A stretch of 52,418 bases of DNA from Candidatus Moraniibacteriota bacterium (GTDB lineage Bacteria; Patescibacteriota; Minisyncoccia; Moranbacterales; UBA11712). Each line of letters begins with the position of its first letter. Positions within the stretch are counted from its first letter, which is position 1. The notes under the pieces are model-generated. The model worked only from the letters and a program-made list of their open reading frames with translations. It did not search any database and was not told the origin of the DNA. The position numbers and the translations under genes were made by a program. This document shows, in pieces, positions 14,838-23,979 of the stretch. The stretch spans positions 1 through 52,418 of the forward strand of contig JAUXSN010000006.1 of assembly GCA_030679895.1 (NCBI GenBank), read 5' to 3'.

Positions 14838-16028
14838 ATGAAAAAGAAAAGAATTTATCTCGATTACGCCGCGACTACGCCTGTTGATCCGCAGGTTTTT
14901 TCGGATATGCGTCCTTATTTCACGGAAAAATTCGGAAATCCGATGTCTATCCATTCTTTTGGCAGGGAAGCGAGCGATGCCCTGGAAAAAGCCCGCCAGT
15001 CGGCTGCTCTTTTTTTTGGCTGTGATCCTGGTGAAATTGTTTTCACTTCGGGAGCGACAGAAAGCAATAATTTGGCCATTAAAGGCACGATTATTGCCCA
15101 AGCAAACCATAAAAGCGATTGTAAGCCGCATATTATTACCACGCAATTCGAACATTCCTGCATTCTCAATTCTTGTAAAAAAATGGAGGAGCAGGGGATG
15201 GCTGAAGTAACTTATCTTCCGGTTGGAAAGGAAGGGATAGTCAAAATTAAGGATATTGAAGATGCGATAAAGCCCAATACAATATTAGTGAGCGTGATGT
15301 ACGTAAACAACGAAATCGGCACTGTCCAGCCCGTCAAAGAGATCGGAAAATTGATTGAAAAAACCAACAAGAACCGCGAGCAGAAGATCCTTTTTCACAC
15401 GGACGCGACCCAAGCTATCAATTATTTTGATTGCAAAGTTGATAATCTGGGCGTGGATCTTCTTTCAATGTCGGCCCATAAAATATACGGACCAAAGGGA
15501 GCGGGTTGCCTCTTTATCCGGAAAAATACTCCCATCAAAAGAATTCAGGATGGCGGGGGACAGGAATTTGGTCTGCGAAGCAGTACGCATAATGTTCCGG
15601 GTATCGTCGGCCTTGGGCTGGCTCTTAATATTGCCGAGAAGGAAAGACAAAAAGCTTCCAAGATAGTGGAAAAATTGAGAGACCACTTGATATCGCGAAT
15701 AATGAAAGAAATAAAAGGAGTCAAGCTAAACGGATCGAGACTGAAGCGCTCACCGAACAACGCCAATTTTATTTTTCAGAATGTTGAGGGAGAAGGATTG
15801 CTTTTGGGATTGGATATTGAAGGAGTGGCCGTTTCCACCGGCAGCGCCTGCTCGTCCGGCGATTTGCGTCCGTCCCATGTTCTTATGGCCATTGGTATTC
15901 CCGAAGAAGAAAGCCACGGAAGCCTCCGCATCACACTTGGAAAATACACTACCAAATACGAAATTGATTATGCGATCAACGCCCTGAAAGAAGTTGTCGC
16001 GAGACTTAGAAAAATCGCGGGGAAATAA
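14838..16028 (+). CDS. iscS: Cysteine desulfurase, NifS/IscS type
   Basis: A 396-residue PLP enzyme that takes sulfur from cysteine and hands it to the Fe-S scaffold. Seen: YLDYAATTPVDP at the N-terminus, TSGATESNN, HTDATQAI, the PLP lysine in SMSAHKIYGPKG (K215) and the catalytic cysteine in STGSACSSGD (C338). The SACSSG loop is of the class I (IscS/NifS) type. The iscU gene follows 19 bases later, so they form a two-gene unit. No regulator, hscA/B or ferredoxin gene is nearby. The promoter suggests a nearly leaderless mRNA. Confidence 0.96.
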   Translation: MKKKRIYLDYAATTPVDPQVFSDMRPYFTEKFGNPMSIHSFGREASDALEKARQSAALFFGCDPGEIVFTSGATESNNLAIKGTIIAQANHKSDCKPHIITTQFEHSCILNSCKKMEEQGMAEVTYLPVGKEGIVKIKDIEDAIKPNTILVSVMYVNNEIGTVQPVKEIGKLIEKTNKNREQKILFHTDATQAINYFDCKVDNLGVDLLSMSAHKIYGPKGAGCLFIRKNTPIKRIQDGGGQEFGLRSSTHNVPGIVGLGLALNIAEKERQKASKIVEKLRDHLISRIMKEIKGVKLNGSRLKRSPNNANFIFQNVEGEGLLLGLDIEGVAVSTGSACSSGDLRPSHVLMAIGIPEEESHGSLRITLGKYTTKYEIDYAINALKEVVARLRKIAGK

Positions 16029-16047
16029 TTTTAAAGTTATCGCTTAT

Positions 16048-16470
16048 ATGCAATATTCAAAATCAGTCATGAAGCATTTCATGCGTCCCAAAAACCAGGG
16101 AAAGATAAAAAATCCCGATGGTATCGGAACAGTTGGCAACCCAACTTGCGGCGATATTATGACGGTTTATATTAAAGTTAAAAATACTAAAGGCCAAAAT
16201 ATCATCTCAGACGTCAAATTCGAAACTCTAGGCTGCGCCGCGGCGATTGCCACTTCATCCATGGTCACTCAAATGGCCAAAGGCAAGAATTTGGACGAAG
16301 CCGCGAGAATCACTCGAAACGACGTCGCCGAAGGGCTTGAGGGCCTTCCACCGGCCAAAATGCACTGTTCAAACCTGGCTACGGACGCTTTGGGGAGAGC
16401 TATCGAGGATTATAGATCCAAAGCCGAAAAGAAGTCTCCGGAGCCGGCAAAAAGAAAAAAGAAAAAATAA
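16048..16470 (+). CDS. iscU: Fe-S cluster scaffold, IscU/NifU N-terminal type
   Basis: A 140-residue scaffold protein. The three cluster-binding cysteines are visible in GNPTCGDIM, TLGCAAAIATSS and KMHCSNLA, with the aspartate after the first cysteine kept. The ORF track begins 18 codons earlier inside the iscS stop region, but ATG 16048 gives the family's usual opening (MQYSKSVMKHFMRPKN). The lysine-rich tail ending KRKKKK is an extension. It receives sulfur from the upstream desulfurase. A strong terminator follows. Confidence 0.95.
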   Translation: MQYSKSVMKHFMRPKNQGKIKNPDGIGTVGNPTCGDIMTVYIKVKNTKGQNIISDVKFETLGCAAAIATSSMVTQMAKGKNLDEAARITRNDVAEGLEGLPPAKMHCSNLATDALGRAIEDYRSKAEKKSPEPAKRKKKK

Positions 16471-16501
16471 TTTCTTTATATACAGTATACGTTCCTATAA
16501 A

Positions 16502-16543
16502 AAAACCTCCGCTGCCTTAGTAGGGCGGGGGTTTTCTTTTTTT
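16502..16543 (+). terminator. Intrinsic terminator after iscU
   Basis: AAAACCTCCGC (16502-16512) pairs with GCGGGGGTTTT (16525-16535), 11 pairs with one G-U, followed by CTTTTTTT (16536-16543). Confidence 0.85.
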
Positions 16544-16705
16544 AAAAAGATTTTTTTATTTTTTGGATATATCTATTTTACCCAATAAAAACGGCGGGGA
16601 AGGAGAGGCTGGGGTTGATATAGGCTGTCGCACAATGTCAGTTGGACGACACTGTATAGCGTTTACCAGGCTAACACCTCAGATTAAAAATTTACCAGAT
16701 ATTTC
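16544..16705. other. Intergenic stretch between convergent iscU and C39 peptidase genes
   Basis: About 160 bases past the iscU terminator. It includes a GC-richer patch (16590-16680) unlike its flanks, with no ORF, promoter pair or tRNA fold that I can support. Confidence 0.4.
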
Positions 16706-18085
16706 TTAATGATAAATTATCATTTGGTCAATCGTCGTTCCTCCGCCATAAAGCGCGCTGACATACGCCCGGGTCGAGCTCAAGAATATATTGCCTCCCC
16801 AATAAGGGTCATGCACCACGTATTCTCCGTTTTTATCTTTACTATGAATGACAACATAGTGACCCGCTCCCCTGTTTGTGGCTCTTATGAAAACTATCAC
16901 CGGATTTTTATTTTTAAGCTCTTGGTCAACAACAGTCCAATCAATATTTCCGTGAACATGGGATGACGCTAATTTGATTCCTTTCCATTGCTTCGGCCAA
17001 ACAATAAGATCATGATAAAAAATCGGCTGCTGGGCCAAAGTGCCCGGGTCGATATCGGAGCCGTGATAGCGCAAAACCATCGCTACCGCCGTCACCGCGC
17101 AGCCATAATTTTTCATCGCCGTATTTGAAAATCCGATGTGCTGATCGCCCCAGCGCGGATCGCGCTGGGAGAAGTACCAGCTCGTCGAAGCCAAACCAGA
17201 TTTCGGTTTTTTGATTGTGGCTTCAACCGCCGCCAAAGCAGAACTTTTCTCCGCGCTAAGAGCGGAAATATCGCCCAGGAGCTCCTGTTTTTGCTGTTCC
17301 ACTTGAGACAGCATATCCTGATATTTTTTTTCTTCTCCGTTGGTCTGGAGCAATAGCTCGCCCTTCGATTGCTGCTCCCCATCCAGATAGCGCCGTTTAT
17401 CGAGAATTTTTCCCTGCTTTTCCTTTTGATCGTTGTTTTTTATCTCGAGCTTTTTTTCAGCGTTCTCCAGATCTTCTTTAGCTGAAATAACGGAAGTGAG
17501 AACATCATCAACTTTCATGCCTGCTTGAGAGATGTAGTCCGTCTGGCTAAGAAAATCGGATAGAGTTGTCCCTCGAAGCATAAAATCCGTCAAAGAATCC
17601 TGGCTGTTTTCATAATATGTCTGCACCAACCCCGACAATATTTTCCTTTTTTGATCAATATCTTTTTCTTTATATTCAATTTTCGCGGATAAGTCGTCAA
17701 TCTCCGTCGATGTCTGGTTAATGTCTTTCTGAAGATTGCCAATATCGCCTTCTAATGATGATATTTCACCTTCCATAAGCTTAATTTGATTTTCAAGGGT
17801 TTGGGCCTTATCCTGTTTCATCCCGATCATCTGGCGATAGCTTTCGGCTTTTTTTTGCAAATCGTCAATTTGCTGCTGCTTATTCTGAATTTGCTGCTGA
17901 TCATTTGCGCTGGTATTAGAACTATTATTTGTATTACTAGTATTTCCAACGCTCTGAGCATTGGAAAATTTTAGCCACAAACTAAAAAATAAAAACGAAA
18001 AGATAAAAGCGACAAGTAAAAATTTAAAGCTGCTCGCATCTATGCTGCAATTGCGGTTTTTAAATTTTAATTGTCGTTTTTCCAT
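16706..18085 (-). CDS. Secreted coiled-coil protein with C39-like cysteine peptidase domain
   Basis: A 459-residue protein. Residues about 20-42 (FKFLLVAFIFSFLFFSLWL) form a signal or anchor. A long coiled coil (about 60-280, heptads such as QQQIQNKQQQIDDLQKKAES) resembles the PcsB/EnvC regulatory coil. The C-terminal domain (about 300-459) is of the peptidase C39-like type, with the catalytic cysteine in NYGCAVTAVAM, histidine in GHYVVIHS and aspartate in VVHDPYWGG. Coupling of a PcsB-like coil to a papain-type domain suggests a wall hydrolase. It follows gltX by 15 bases on the same strand. Confidence 0.88.
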   Translation of the reverse strand: MEKRQLKFKNRNCSIDASSFKFLLVAFIFSFLFFSLWLKFSNAQSVGNTSNTNNSSNTSANDQQQIQNKQQQIDDLQKKAESYRQMIGMKQDKAQTLENQIKLMEGEISSLEGDIGNLQKDINQTSTEIDDLSAKIEYKEKDIDQKRKILSGLVQTYYENSQDSLTDFMLRGTTLSDFLSQTDYISQAGMKVDDVLTSVISAKEDLENAEKKLEIKNNDQKEKQGKILDKRRYLDGEQQSKGELLLQTNGEEKKYQDMLSQVEQQKQELLGDISALSAEKSSALAAVEATIKKPKSGLASTSWYFSQRDPRWGDQHIGFSNTAMKNYGCAVTAVAMVLRYHGSDIDPGTLAQQPIFYHDLIVWPKQWKGIKLASSHVHGNIDWTVVDQELKNKNPVIVFIRATNRGAGHYVVIHSKDKNGEYVVHDPYWGGNIFLSSTRAYVSALYGGGTTIDQMIIYH

Positions 18086-18100
18086 TTTAGATTTTAGTTT

Positions 18101-19579
18101 TTACTTTTCCATTGCTCCACCAATTCGCTTTATACTTTCTTCTTTTCCTATCACCCATGCCACTTCCCACGGCGACGGGCTTTTTTCTTTCCCCGTGAGC
18201 GCCACGCGAAGCGGCCAAAGCAACTCTCCCCTATTTTTGGGATCGGCGGCCTCTAATAATTTTTCTTTAATATTATTAATTTCCCACTTATCCTCTTCAA
18301 CTCCGTTTAATATTTCTTTTGATTTTCCCAATGATTTTTTTATTCCCGCATCATCCATATTTTTCCAGACAAGTATTTTTCTGTTATATTCAGGCAAGCT
18401 AAAATAAAATTCGATATTTTCTAAAATATCGGATAATTTTTTCATCCGTTCCCTTTCGACAGTTAATACTTTCTTGAGATAACCGTCCGTCAGCGCTTTT
18501 TCGTATTTCACGAGATATGGACGGCATAAGCCGGCAAGCTCTTCAACACTTTTTTTGCGGATATACATTCCATTCATCCAATCCAATTTTTCCGTGTCAA
18601 AGATCGCCCCCGCCCTGTTCAGCTTCGCTATATCAAATTCATCAATCAACTCTTCCAGGCTAAACATCTCTTTTTCCGTTTTTGGATTCCAGCCGAGAAG
18701 CGCGATGAAATTGATCACCGCTTCGGGCAGATAGCCTTTTTTCATAAAATCCTCGACGCTCACGTCTCCGTCACGCTTGGAGAGCTTCTTTTTTGTTTCC
18801 TTATTCAATATTACGCACAAATGACCGTACTCCGGCGCCTCCCACCCGAATGCCCGGAACATCAGAATATGTTTAGGAGTGCTCGGCAACCATTCTTCCC
18901 CGCGCAATACCAAACTCGTCTTCATCAAATGATCATCCACAACGTGCGCCAGATGATAGGTCGGGTATCCGTCCGATTTTAAAATTACGAAATCATCCAG
19001 ATTTTTGTTCACGAATTTCACATTCCCTCGCACCGCGTCATCAAACTCCGTCTCCCCTGTCTCAGGAACATCAAAACGAATGACATATTTTTCTCCGTTA
19101 GCGATTCTTTTCTTCGCGTCTTCCGGCGCTAACGTTTTTAAGCATAATTTATCATAAGCCGGAGCGAGCTTGGCTTTTTCCTGAACGGCGCGCAAGCTGT
19201 CAAGCCGTTCGGGCGTGCAAAAGCAATAATAAGCCTTCTCCTTTTCCACAAGAACACGCGCGTATTTTTGATAAATTTCAAGCCTTTTCGACTGGATGTA
19301 TGGCCCGTATTCTCCTTTTTCAACGATTTCGCCTTTTTCATCGGCAAAAACTCCCTCGTCGTGAAAAATATTCGCCCACTTGAGAGATTCGATCAACTTG
19401 GAAATGGCATCCGGAACGGTTCTTTTCTGGTCCGTATCCTCGATCCGCAAAAAATAATCGCCTTTGTTTTTTTTAGCATAGAGAAAATTATAAAGCGCCG
19501 TTCGAAGACCTCCGATATGCAAATATCCGGTCGGACTGGGAGCGAAACGCACTCTCACTTTTTCGTTTGTTTTTTTCAT
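18101..19579 (-). CDS. gltX: Glutamyl-tRNA synthetase
   Basis: A 492-residue class I synthetase. The HIGH-type motif is in RFAPSPTGYLHIGGLRTAL and the KMSKS-type motif is KKLSKRDGDVSVEDF. RIEDTDQKR and GEEWLPSTPKHILMF are also conserved. The track adds 20 residues upstream, but ATG 19579 overlaps the previous gene's stop (ATGA) and gives the normal family start. Whether it also charges tRNA-Gln cannot be told here; no gatCAB genes lie in the window. It is embedded in a membrane-protein and glycan context rather than a tRNA cluster. Confidence 0.97.
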   Translation of the reverse strand: MKKTNEKVRVRFAPSPTGYLHIGGLRTALYNFLYAKKNKGDYFLRIEDTDQKRTVPDAISKLIESLKWANIFHDEGVFADEKGEIVEKGEYGPYIQSKRLEIYQKYARVLVEKEKAYYCFCTPERLDSLRAVQEKAKLAPAYDKLCLKTLAPEDAKKRIANGEKYVIRFDVPETGETEFDDAVRGNVKFVNKNLDDFVILKSDGYPTYHLAHVVDDHLMKTSLVLRGEEWLPSTPKHILMFRAFGWEAPEYGHLCVILNKETKKKLSKRDGDVSVEDFMKKGYLPEAVINFIALLGWNPKTEKEMFSLEELIDEFDIAKLNRAGAIFDTEKLDWMNGMYIRKKSVEELAGLCRPYLVKYEKALTDGYLKKVLTVERERMKKLSDILENIEFYFSLPEYNRKILVWKNMDDAGIKKSLGKSKEILNGVEEDKWEINNIKEKLLEAADPKNRGELLWPLRVALTGKEKSPSPWEVAWVIGKEESIKRIGGAMEK

Positions 19580-20079
19580 AGCAGGTAAATTCTTATTTGA
19601 ATAAGAGTAAAAATCACCAAAGCCGGAAGAAAAAGGCATCTTAAAACAAAATAAGCGGTGATATTGTTGAAAATTCTCCAGCGGGAGAGAAAACCAAAAC
19701 GGGCGATGCTGCTCAAAGTAAAAAAGGCTGTCCCGAAAAGAAATAGGAATAGGATGAAAAGCATCAAGGCCAAAAAGTCGGAAAGGAAAAATTGAGCGGT
19801 AATGAGTTGGCCAAAAACAAATCCTCTTATCGGAATATAAAGAAGACTGACAAAAAACAGGTACGAAAGAAGAAAAGCGCCCGCGATCCGCTCGATCTTG
19901 GAAAGCGCGTCCTCCTCATACTGCTGATTAGAAATAAGAAGAGCCAAAAAGAAAACTGCGAGAATCACGAAAGCCGAAGTCTTGATAATCGGATCCCATC
20001 CGACGTTGAAAAGCGCTGCCAAAGTGGCTAGCCCGAAAATTAAAGATAGAGCTGACATAAAAATGCGATTTTGGGACAT
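19576..20079 (-). CDS. Small multispan membrane protein, unknown function
   Basis: A 167-residue hydrophobic protein with about five spans (for example SALSLIFGLATLAALFNVGW, SAFVILAVFFLALLIS, FFLSDFLALMLFILFLFLF and the C-terminal LFLPALVIFTLIQIRIYLL). I do not recognise a family. A short charged loop (QQYEEDALSKIERIAG) separates spans 2 and 3. It is 3 bases after the GT26 gene and overlaps gltX by 4 bases, so it is made from the same transcript. A structural or accessory role in glycan synthesis is possible but unproven. Confidence 0.7.
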   Translation of the reverse strand: MSQNRIFMSALSLIFGLATLAALFNVGWDPIIKTSAFVILAVFFLALLISNQQYEEDALSKIERIAGAFLLSYLFFVSLLYIPIRGFVFGQLITAQFFLSDFLALMLFILFLFLFGTAFFTLSSIARFGFLSRWRIFNNITAYFVLRCLFLPALVIFTLIQIRIYLL

Positions 20080-20082
20080 TGA

Positions 20083-20802
20083 TTATTTCCTCGTCAAAGA
20101 TAAAAAAGGGAAAGCTATTACCGCGTTATATATTCTTTTTATTCTTTTCGGTTCCTGGAGAAGCCGCCATAACCATTCCAAGCCCATATTCCGAAATATT
20201 TTAGGAGCTCTTTTGAATTTCCCGGTCAAAAAATCAAATGCGCCCCCCACTCCCGCTAAAATCCTGGCTTCAGGAAATTTATGCCTATATTCGTTTATAA
20301 ATTTTTCCTGCTCCGGCGCTCCGAAATTAACCAGGATTATTTGGGCTTCTCTCGCTTCCTCGCAGTCAAAGAAATGGGGATCGGTAAAATATTTTGCCTT
20401 GGCTTTGAAGCTAAATTTCTTCATTATCCCCCGCTCTATCTCGGGCGGGGCGCTCAAACTATTTTTTGAAACAACAACCAATACTTTTAGGTCATTTCTT
20501 TTGGCTCTTTCCAGCAAGAAGTCCGTTAGCTCCACACCGGTAAACCTGTCTTTTATTTTCTTTCCTTTGAGAAACGAGATGAATTTCATCCCAAATCCGT
20601 CAACCAGATTGAGATCAGCGCTATTCAAGATATTCCGGTAATTTTCATCCCGGTAAGCCTTGAGGATTATTTCCGGATTGAGAGTCACTATAAATTTTCT
20701 CCCGCTTTTTTTTTGAAGGGCAGCGCAAATTTCATCTTCAATTTCATCTCTTGGCATATTGTCCACCCTCACTCCTAATATTTTCAACGCTTTATCCGGC
20801 AT
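20083..20802 (-). CDS. WecG/TagA/CpsF family glycosyltransferase (GT26)
   Basis: A 239-residue product with the GT26 pattern: ILGVRVDNMPRDEIEDEI, TLNPEIILKA, ADLNLVDGFGM, RFTGVELTDFLLE, ILVNFGAPEQEKFI and VGGAFDFLTGKFKRAPKIFR, ending with the conserved EWLWRLLQEPKRI that helps membrane docking. GT26 enzymes add N-acetylmannosamine or a related sugar to polyprenyl-PP-GlcNAc, an early step in making teichoic linkage units or enterobacterial common antigen. It is first in a unit with the small membrane protein and gltX, behind its own promoter. Confidence 0.95.
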   Translation of the reverse strand: MPDKALKILGVRVDNMPRDEIEDEICAALQKKSGRKFIVTLNPEIILKAYRDENYRNILNSADLNLVDGFGMKFISFLKGKKIKDRFTGVELTDFLLERAKRNDLKVLVVVSKNSLSAPPEIERGIMKKFSFKAKAKYFTDPHFFDCEEAREAQIILVNFGAPEQEKFINEYRHKFPEARILAGVGGAFDFLTGKFKRAPKIFRNMGLEWLWRLLQEPKRIKRIYNAVIAFPFLSLTRK

Positions 20803-20819
20803 TTTGATTATATGTGCCT

Positions 20820-20848
20820 ATTATAGCGAAAAAAACGCCCCATGTCTA
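20820..20848 (-). promoter_or_regulatory. Promoter of the GT26 gene
   Basis: Minus strand TAGACA (20843-20848), a 17-base spacer and TATAAT (20820-20825). A second TATAAT (20807-20812) lies closer to the ATG. The first would give a leader of about 11 bases. Confidence 0.65.
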
Positions 20849-20896
20849 TTTTTTCCTAGGGTATTCTAAATCGTATTTTTGCTTGCGCTAAGGAAT

Positions 20897-23119
20897 TTAT
20901 TCCACTTCTACCGCGTATATTATCGCCGAATCAGACTTTTTTTCCGATTTTATCTCGCTGCCGTCAGCGGCATAAACGCCAAAAATGATTTCGTTTTGGC
21001 CCGGTTTGATGTTTTTTATGTCCGATGATACAGCCTGCTTCTTATCAAGCGAAGTGTGATATTTGTTATAGATTTCCTCTCCGTTAAGAAAGACCTTGAG
21101 GCGCATCGGCTTGGCTATTTTTAAGTTGAAATTCAGCTTGCTATTTTGCGTTTCCGGCGACATATTGACCAATTTTAATCCGGCTCCGTTTTCCGCCCAG
21201 CGTTGCAGGCCGTTTTTTGATTTGCTCTTGCCGACCCAGTGCTTGTTGGAATAATCCATAGCCAGAAACATATGTTCGGGCAAATCTTCGATATCTATTT
21301 TGCACGCATATAGAAAATTATCCTCGTATTCATCGGCGCATTCAATAACGCTCTTGATATAAGCCTTGGCCGGATAAAGCATATTTAAATCTCCTTTTGC
21401 CGGATCGCCCTTGAGTCCTTCTTTGTCCAAGATGACGTAGCGGATATTATAATAGTTCAGAATTTCGCTTGAGATGGAATAATACGAATTTTTCATTATG
21501 TCGCGGTCATTGCTGTTATCGCCTTCCGGCAAGTCATAGAGCAGCGTTCGGACGATCGGCGTCCCTCTCTGAAAAACATAACTGTCTTTATTTACGCGGG
21601 CAAAATCATAACCGTTTATCGTGTTTTTTCGATGGATGCTTTTCCACACCAAATCGCGGGAAGCAAAGTCATAATCTGTATTTCCGGGAATTTCAAGTAC
21701 GCTGTATTTTTCCTTGTCCTGGCCGAGTTTTTCGTAAAAGGAAGAATGCTCAAGATTATCAATTTTTAGCGGTATGGCCGTGAATTCTATGATTATCAGG
21801 AGTCCGATAATAGAATATACTATTTTCGAACGCAAAATAGAGTCAAATAATTGGACTTTTTTCTCACCGGACTCTTCTCCCATGCTTTCTGCCTGGTTAT
21901 TTTTTTTCTTTTTTTGAAAATTGTCCGCATAAGTATTTATAAAAGCTACTCCCCAGGCGGATAAAAGCGAAAAAGCCAGCATCGAATAGACAAAAAGCCG
22001 GCCTACTGTCCTGATATTGTTGAAAAAGGGCAAATAATTATAGACAAGGATATACGGCATTTTGACCGGCGGATCGAGCAATCCTTTATAGTTAAGGTAC
22101 GGTCCGAGCGAGAGAATATAAAATCCAAGAGCGACAGCCGCCCAAAATACCAGACCCTTTGTATTTTTTCTGTCTTTAAAAGAAAATATGATGCCTAAAA
22201 ACGACAAAATTAATACTAAAAAACCTGCGTATACCGAAAAGGTGCTGTCCAAACGGCGCTCGAATTGATTGCGAAGATGGGGAAAAGCATCGGGCCAGAA
22301 AGAATGGAAATTCGGCGGCACGAAGATGCTCAAGGCATCGTTCGAATATTTGACGGCTGATTTGAGGCCCGCGTTAAGATAATTATTTTCAGATCCCGCA
22401 ATACTGAACAGCGAACGAAACATTATGAAAAATATAAGTGCGAACACCACCGAACTCCCGGCAATATAAAGCCATAATTTTCCCTTCAAAAATACTTTTG
22501 GCTGAGTGAAGAGCTTGTAAGCCAGAAAAAAAAGAATGAAAATTGCCGTGAAAGCAAGCATTTGATGCTCGGTAAACCCGATCAGGAAAAAGAAAAATCC
22601 CGCTAAAAGAAAATTTTTCAACTTGAGATTATCGAAAAACCTGAAAAGATAGAGCGCGAAAAAAGGCAGCCATTCCTGATGCATAGTGCCGACATTGGTG
22701 CTGATGGCATTGTGGATATGAAAGGGCGAAAAGGCGAAAATTATTCCCGCCAAAAGAGCCGCCGGCTTGTTCTTGACGAAATAATTTGCCAGAAGATAAG
22801 CGCCCAGTCCCGAAAGGATGAAAGACAGGAAAAAAAGAATGTTATATCCGGCCACTCGCCCGATCAGGAGCTGGAAATAAGCATAGACAGCGACAATATT
22901 GAACTCCGCTCTCTTGATTAATTCGAGAGTTCCATCAAATACGCCTTTTTCGGAAATCAGATTAGCCCGATCCCCCGCCACCCCGATAACCTGCATAGTA
23001 TCCGGTCCGGAACTGGCAACGGATGAAAAAAAATGGCCGGCCACGGGCCAGGTGAGAACCGTTGTCAGCACAGTGAAAAATAGAATGACATACAATTTTT
23101 CGTATTTGGAATTGAACAT
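20897..23119 (-). CDS. Large multispan membrane protein, putative GT-C type glycosyltransferase
   Basis: A 740-residue protein with about a dozen spans in the first 480 residues and a soluble C-terminal region of about 250 residues. After the first span an acidic loop (SSGPDTMQVIG) sits where GT-C enzymes carry catalytic acids. NNIRTVGRLFVYSMLAFSLLSAWG near residues 365-390 resembles a motif in the 674-residue protein at 40589, so the two are probably related. A K/N/E-rich cytoplasmic insert (KKKKNNQAES) precedes a late span. The C-terminus looks beta-rich (LKVFLNGEEIYNK). Function as a lipid-linked-sugar transferase is inference. Last gene of the minus-strand glycan run. Confidence 0.75.
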   Translation of the reverse strand: MFNSKYEKLYVILFFTVLTTVLTWPVAGHFFSSVASSGPDTMQVIGVAGDRANLISEKGVFDGTLELIKRAEFNIVAVYAYFQLLIGRVAGYNILFFLSFILSGLGAYLLANYFVKNKPAALLAGIIFAFSPFHIHNAISTNVGTMHQEWLPFFALYLFRFFDNLKLKNFLLAGFFFFLIGFTEHQMLAFTAIFILFFLAYKLFTQPKVFLKGKLWLYIAGSSVVFALIFFIMFRSLFSIAGSENNYLNAGLKSAVKYSNDALSIFVPPNFHSFWPDAFPHLRNQFERRLDSTFSVYAGFLVLILSFLGIIFSFKDRKNTKGLVFWAAVALGFYILSLGPYLNYKGLLDPPVKMPYILVYNYLPFFNNIRTVGRLFVYSMLAFSLLSAWGVAFINTYADNFQKKKKNNQAESMGEESGEKKVQLFDSILRSKIVYSIIGLLIIIEFTAIPLKIDNLEHSSFYEKLGQDKEKYSVLEIPGNTDYDFASRDLVWKSIHRKNTINGYDFARVNKDSYVFQRGTPIVRTLLYDLPEGDNSNDRDIMKNSYYSISSEILNYYNIRYVILDKEGLKGDPAKGDLNMLYPAKAYIKSVIECADEYEDNFLYACKIDIEDLPEHMFLAMDYSNKHWVGKSKSKNGLQRWAENGAGLKLVNMSPETQNSKLNFNLKIAKPMRLKVFLNGEEIYNKYHTSLDKKQAVSSDIKNIKPGQNEIIFGVYAADGSEIKSEKKSDSAIIYAVEVE

Positions 23120-23141
23120 GCTCTATCAGTAATTAATGATT

Positions 23142-23171
23142 AGTGAACAACGATCAATATTATTGTTCACT
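23142..23171. repeat. Inverted repeat at a gene junction
   Basis: AGTGAACAA (23142-23150) and TTGTTCACT (23163-23171) form nine perfect pairs around a 12-base loop. It spans the stop codon of the GT2 at 23160 and the gap before the 740-residue membrane protein gene. Confidence 0.5.
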
Positions 23172-23933
23172 GTTCCTTGTTTGCTGTTTACTGTTATACT
23201 TTCCCTTCCAGTCATTTAACTTGATCTTAAACAAGTCAAGTGTCATATTGAGCGGATCCCGCAAGATTCTCACGTGGCTGTCAGGCGGATTTTGAAGAGA
23301 AATCGGAAGCTCCTTAATTTTGAGCCGGCGCTTGCGAGCGACAAAAATGACTTCCGCGTCAAAGGCAAAGCGCTTCACTGTGAGAGCTGGAAAAATTTTC
23401 ATAGCCGCTTCGCGCCGGAAAACTTTGAATCCGCATTGGGTGTCCTTCACGCGCCAATCGTTGATAATCATCACTCGTAGCAGCCGAAATCCTTTTTCCA
23501 TAATCTTCCTGTGCCATCGCACCGGTCTTTTAATCTTGAGCCCCGGCACAAAACGCGAAGCAATCGCTATGTCATAGCCGTTTTTTATCTCACTCATGAA
23601 TTTTTCCAGCTCTTCAATTGGAATTCCCAGATCCGCGTCCAAAAACATCACAATGTCAAATTGGCTGGAGAGAATTCCATCCCGTACCACTTTCCCTTTC
23701 CCTTCGTTTTGAGCGTTATGGACAATTTTGAGAGGCACTTCTTTTTCAAGCCGGTGAAGCTCTTTGAGGGTATTGTCCCGGCTCCCGTCGTTTACGGCGA
23801 TAATCTCAAATTCTTGAAATCTGGGAGCGAGATAATCAGCGATTCTTTTGATGTTTTGATAAATGGTTCTTTCCTCGTTGAAGCAAGGAATTACCACTGA
23901 AATTTGACTATTCATCTCAAAAAAAATATTCAA
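23160..23933 (-). CDS. Glycosyltransferase family 2, dolichyl-phosphate glucosyltransferase-like
   Basis: A 257-residue GT-A enzyme with ISVVIPCFNEERTI, AVNDGSRDNT, NEGKGKVVRDGIL, FLDADLGIP and IASRFVPG, the pattern of Alg5-like polyprenyl-phosphate glucose synthases. No membrane span is seen. An internal ATG at 23915 (MNSQISVVIP) fits the family start better than 23933. The last residues (KYNSKQQTRNSEQ) are encoded by a tandem-like AACAGTRAACA sequence and look like a non-conserved tail. Likely makes lipid-linked sugar for the nearby membrane enzymes. Confidence 0.92.
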   Translation of the reverse strand: MNIFFEMNSQISVVIPCFNEERTIYQNIKRIADYLAPRFQEFEIIAVNDGSRDNTLKELHRLEKEVPLKIVHNAQNEGKGKVVRDGILSSQFDIVMFLDADLGIPIEELEKFMSEIKNGYDIAIASRFVPGLKIKRPVRWHRKIMEKGFRLLRVMIINDWRVKDTQCGFKVFRREAAMKIFPALTVKRFAFDAEVIFVARKRRLKIKELPISLQNPPDSHVRILRDPLNMTLDLFKIKLNDWKGKYNSKQQTRNSEQ

Positions 23934-23979
23934 TATATGTATATTAGCTTATCCGCAATTATATTCCTAGGGCAAAAAA

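Noticed and set aside
16590-16690. G+C-richer patch between iscU and the C39 gene as a small RNA
   Set aside because: It has only 4-5 bp possible stems (TGTCG/CGACA) and no promoter with a terminator. Not enough to call an RNA gene.
19591-19606. TCTTATTTGAATAAGA palindrome near the gltX start
   Set aside because: Seven A/T-rich pairs in coding sequence are easily reached by chance at this composition.
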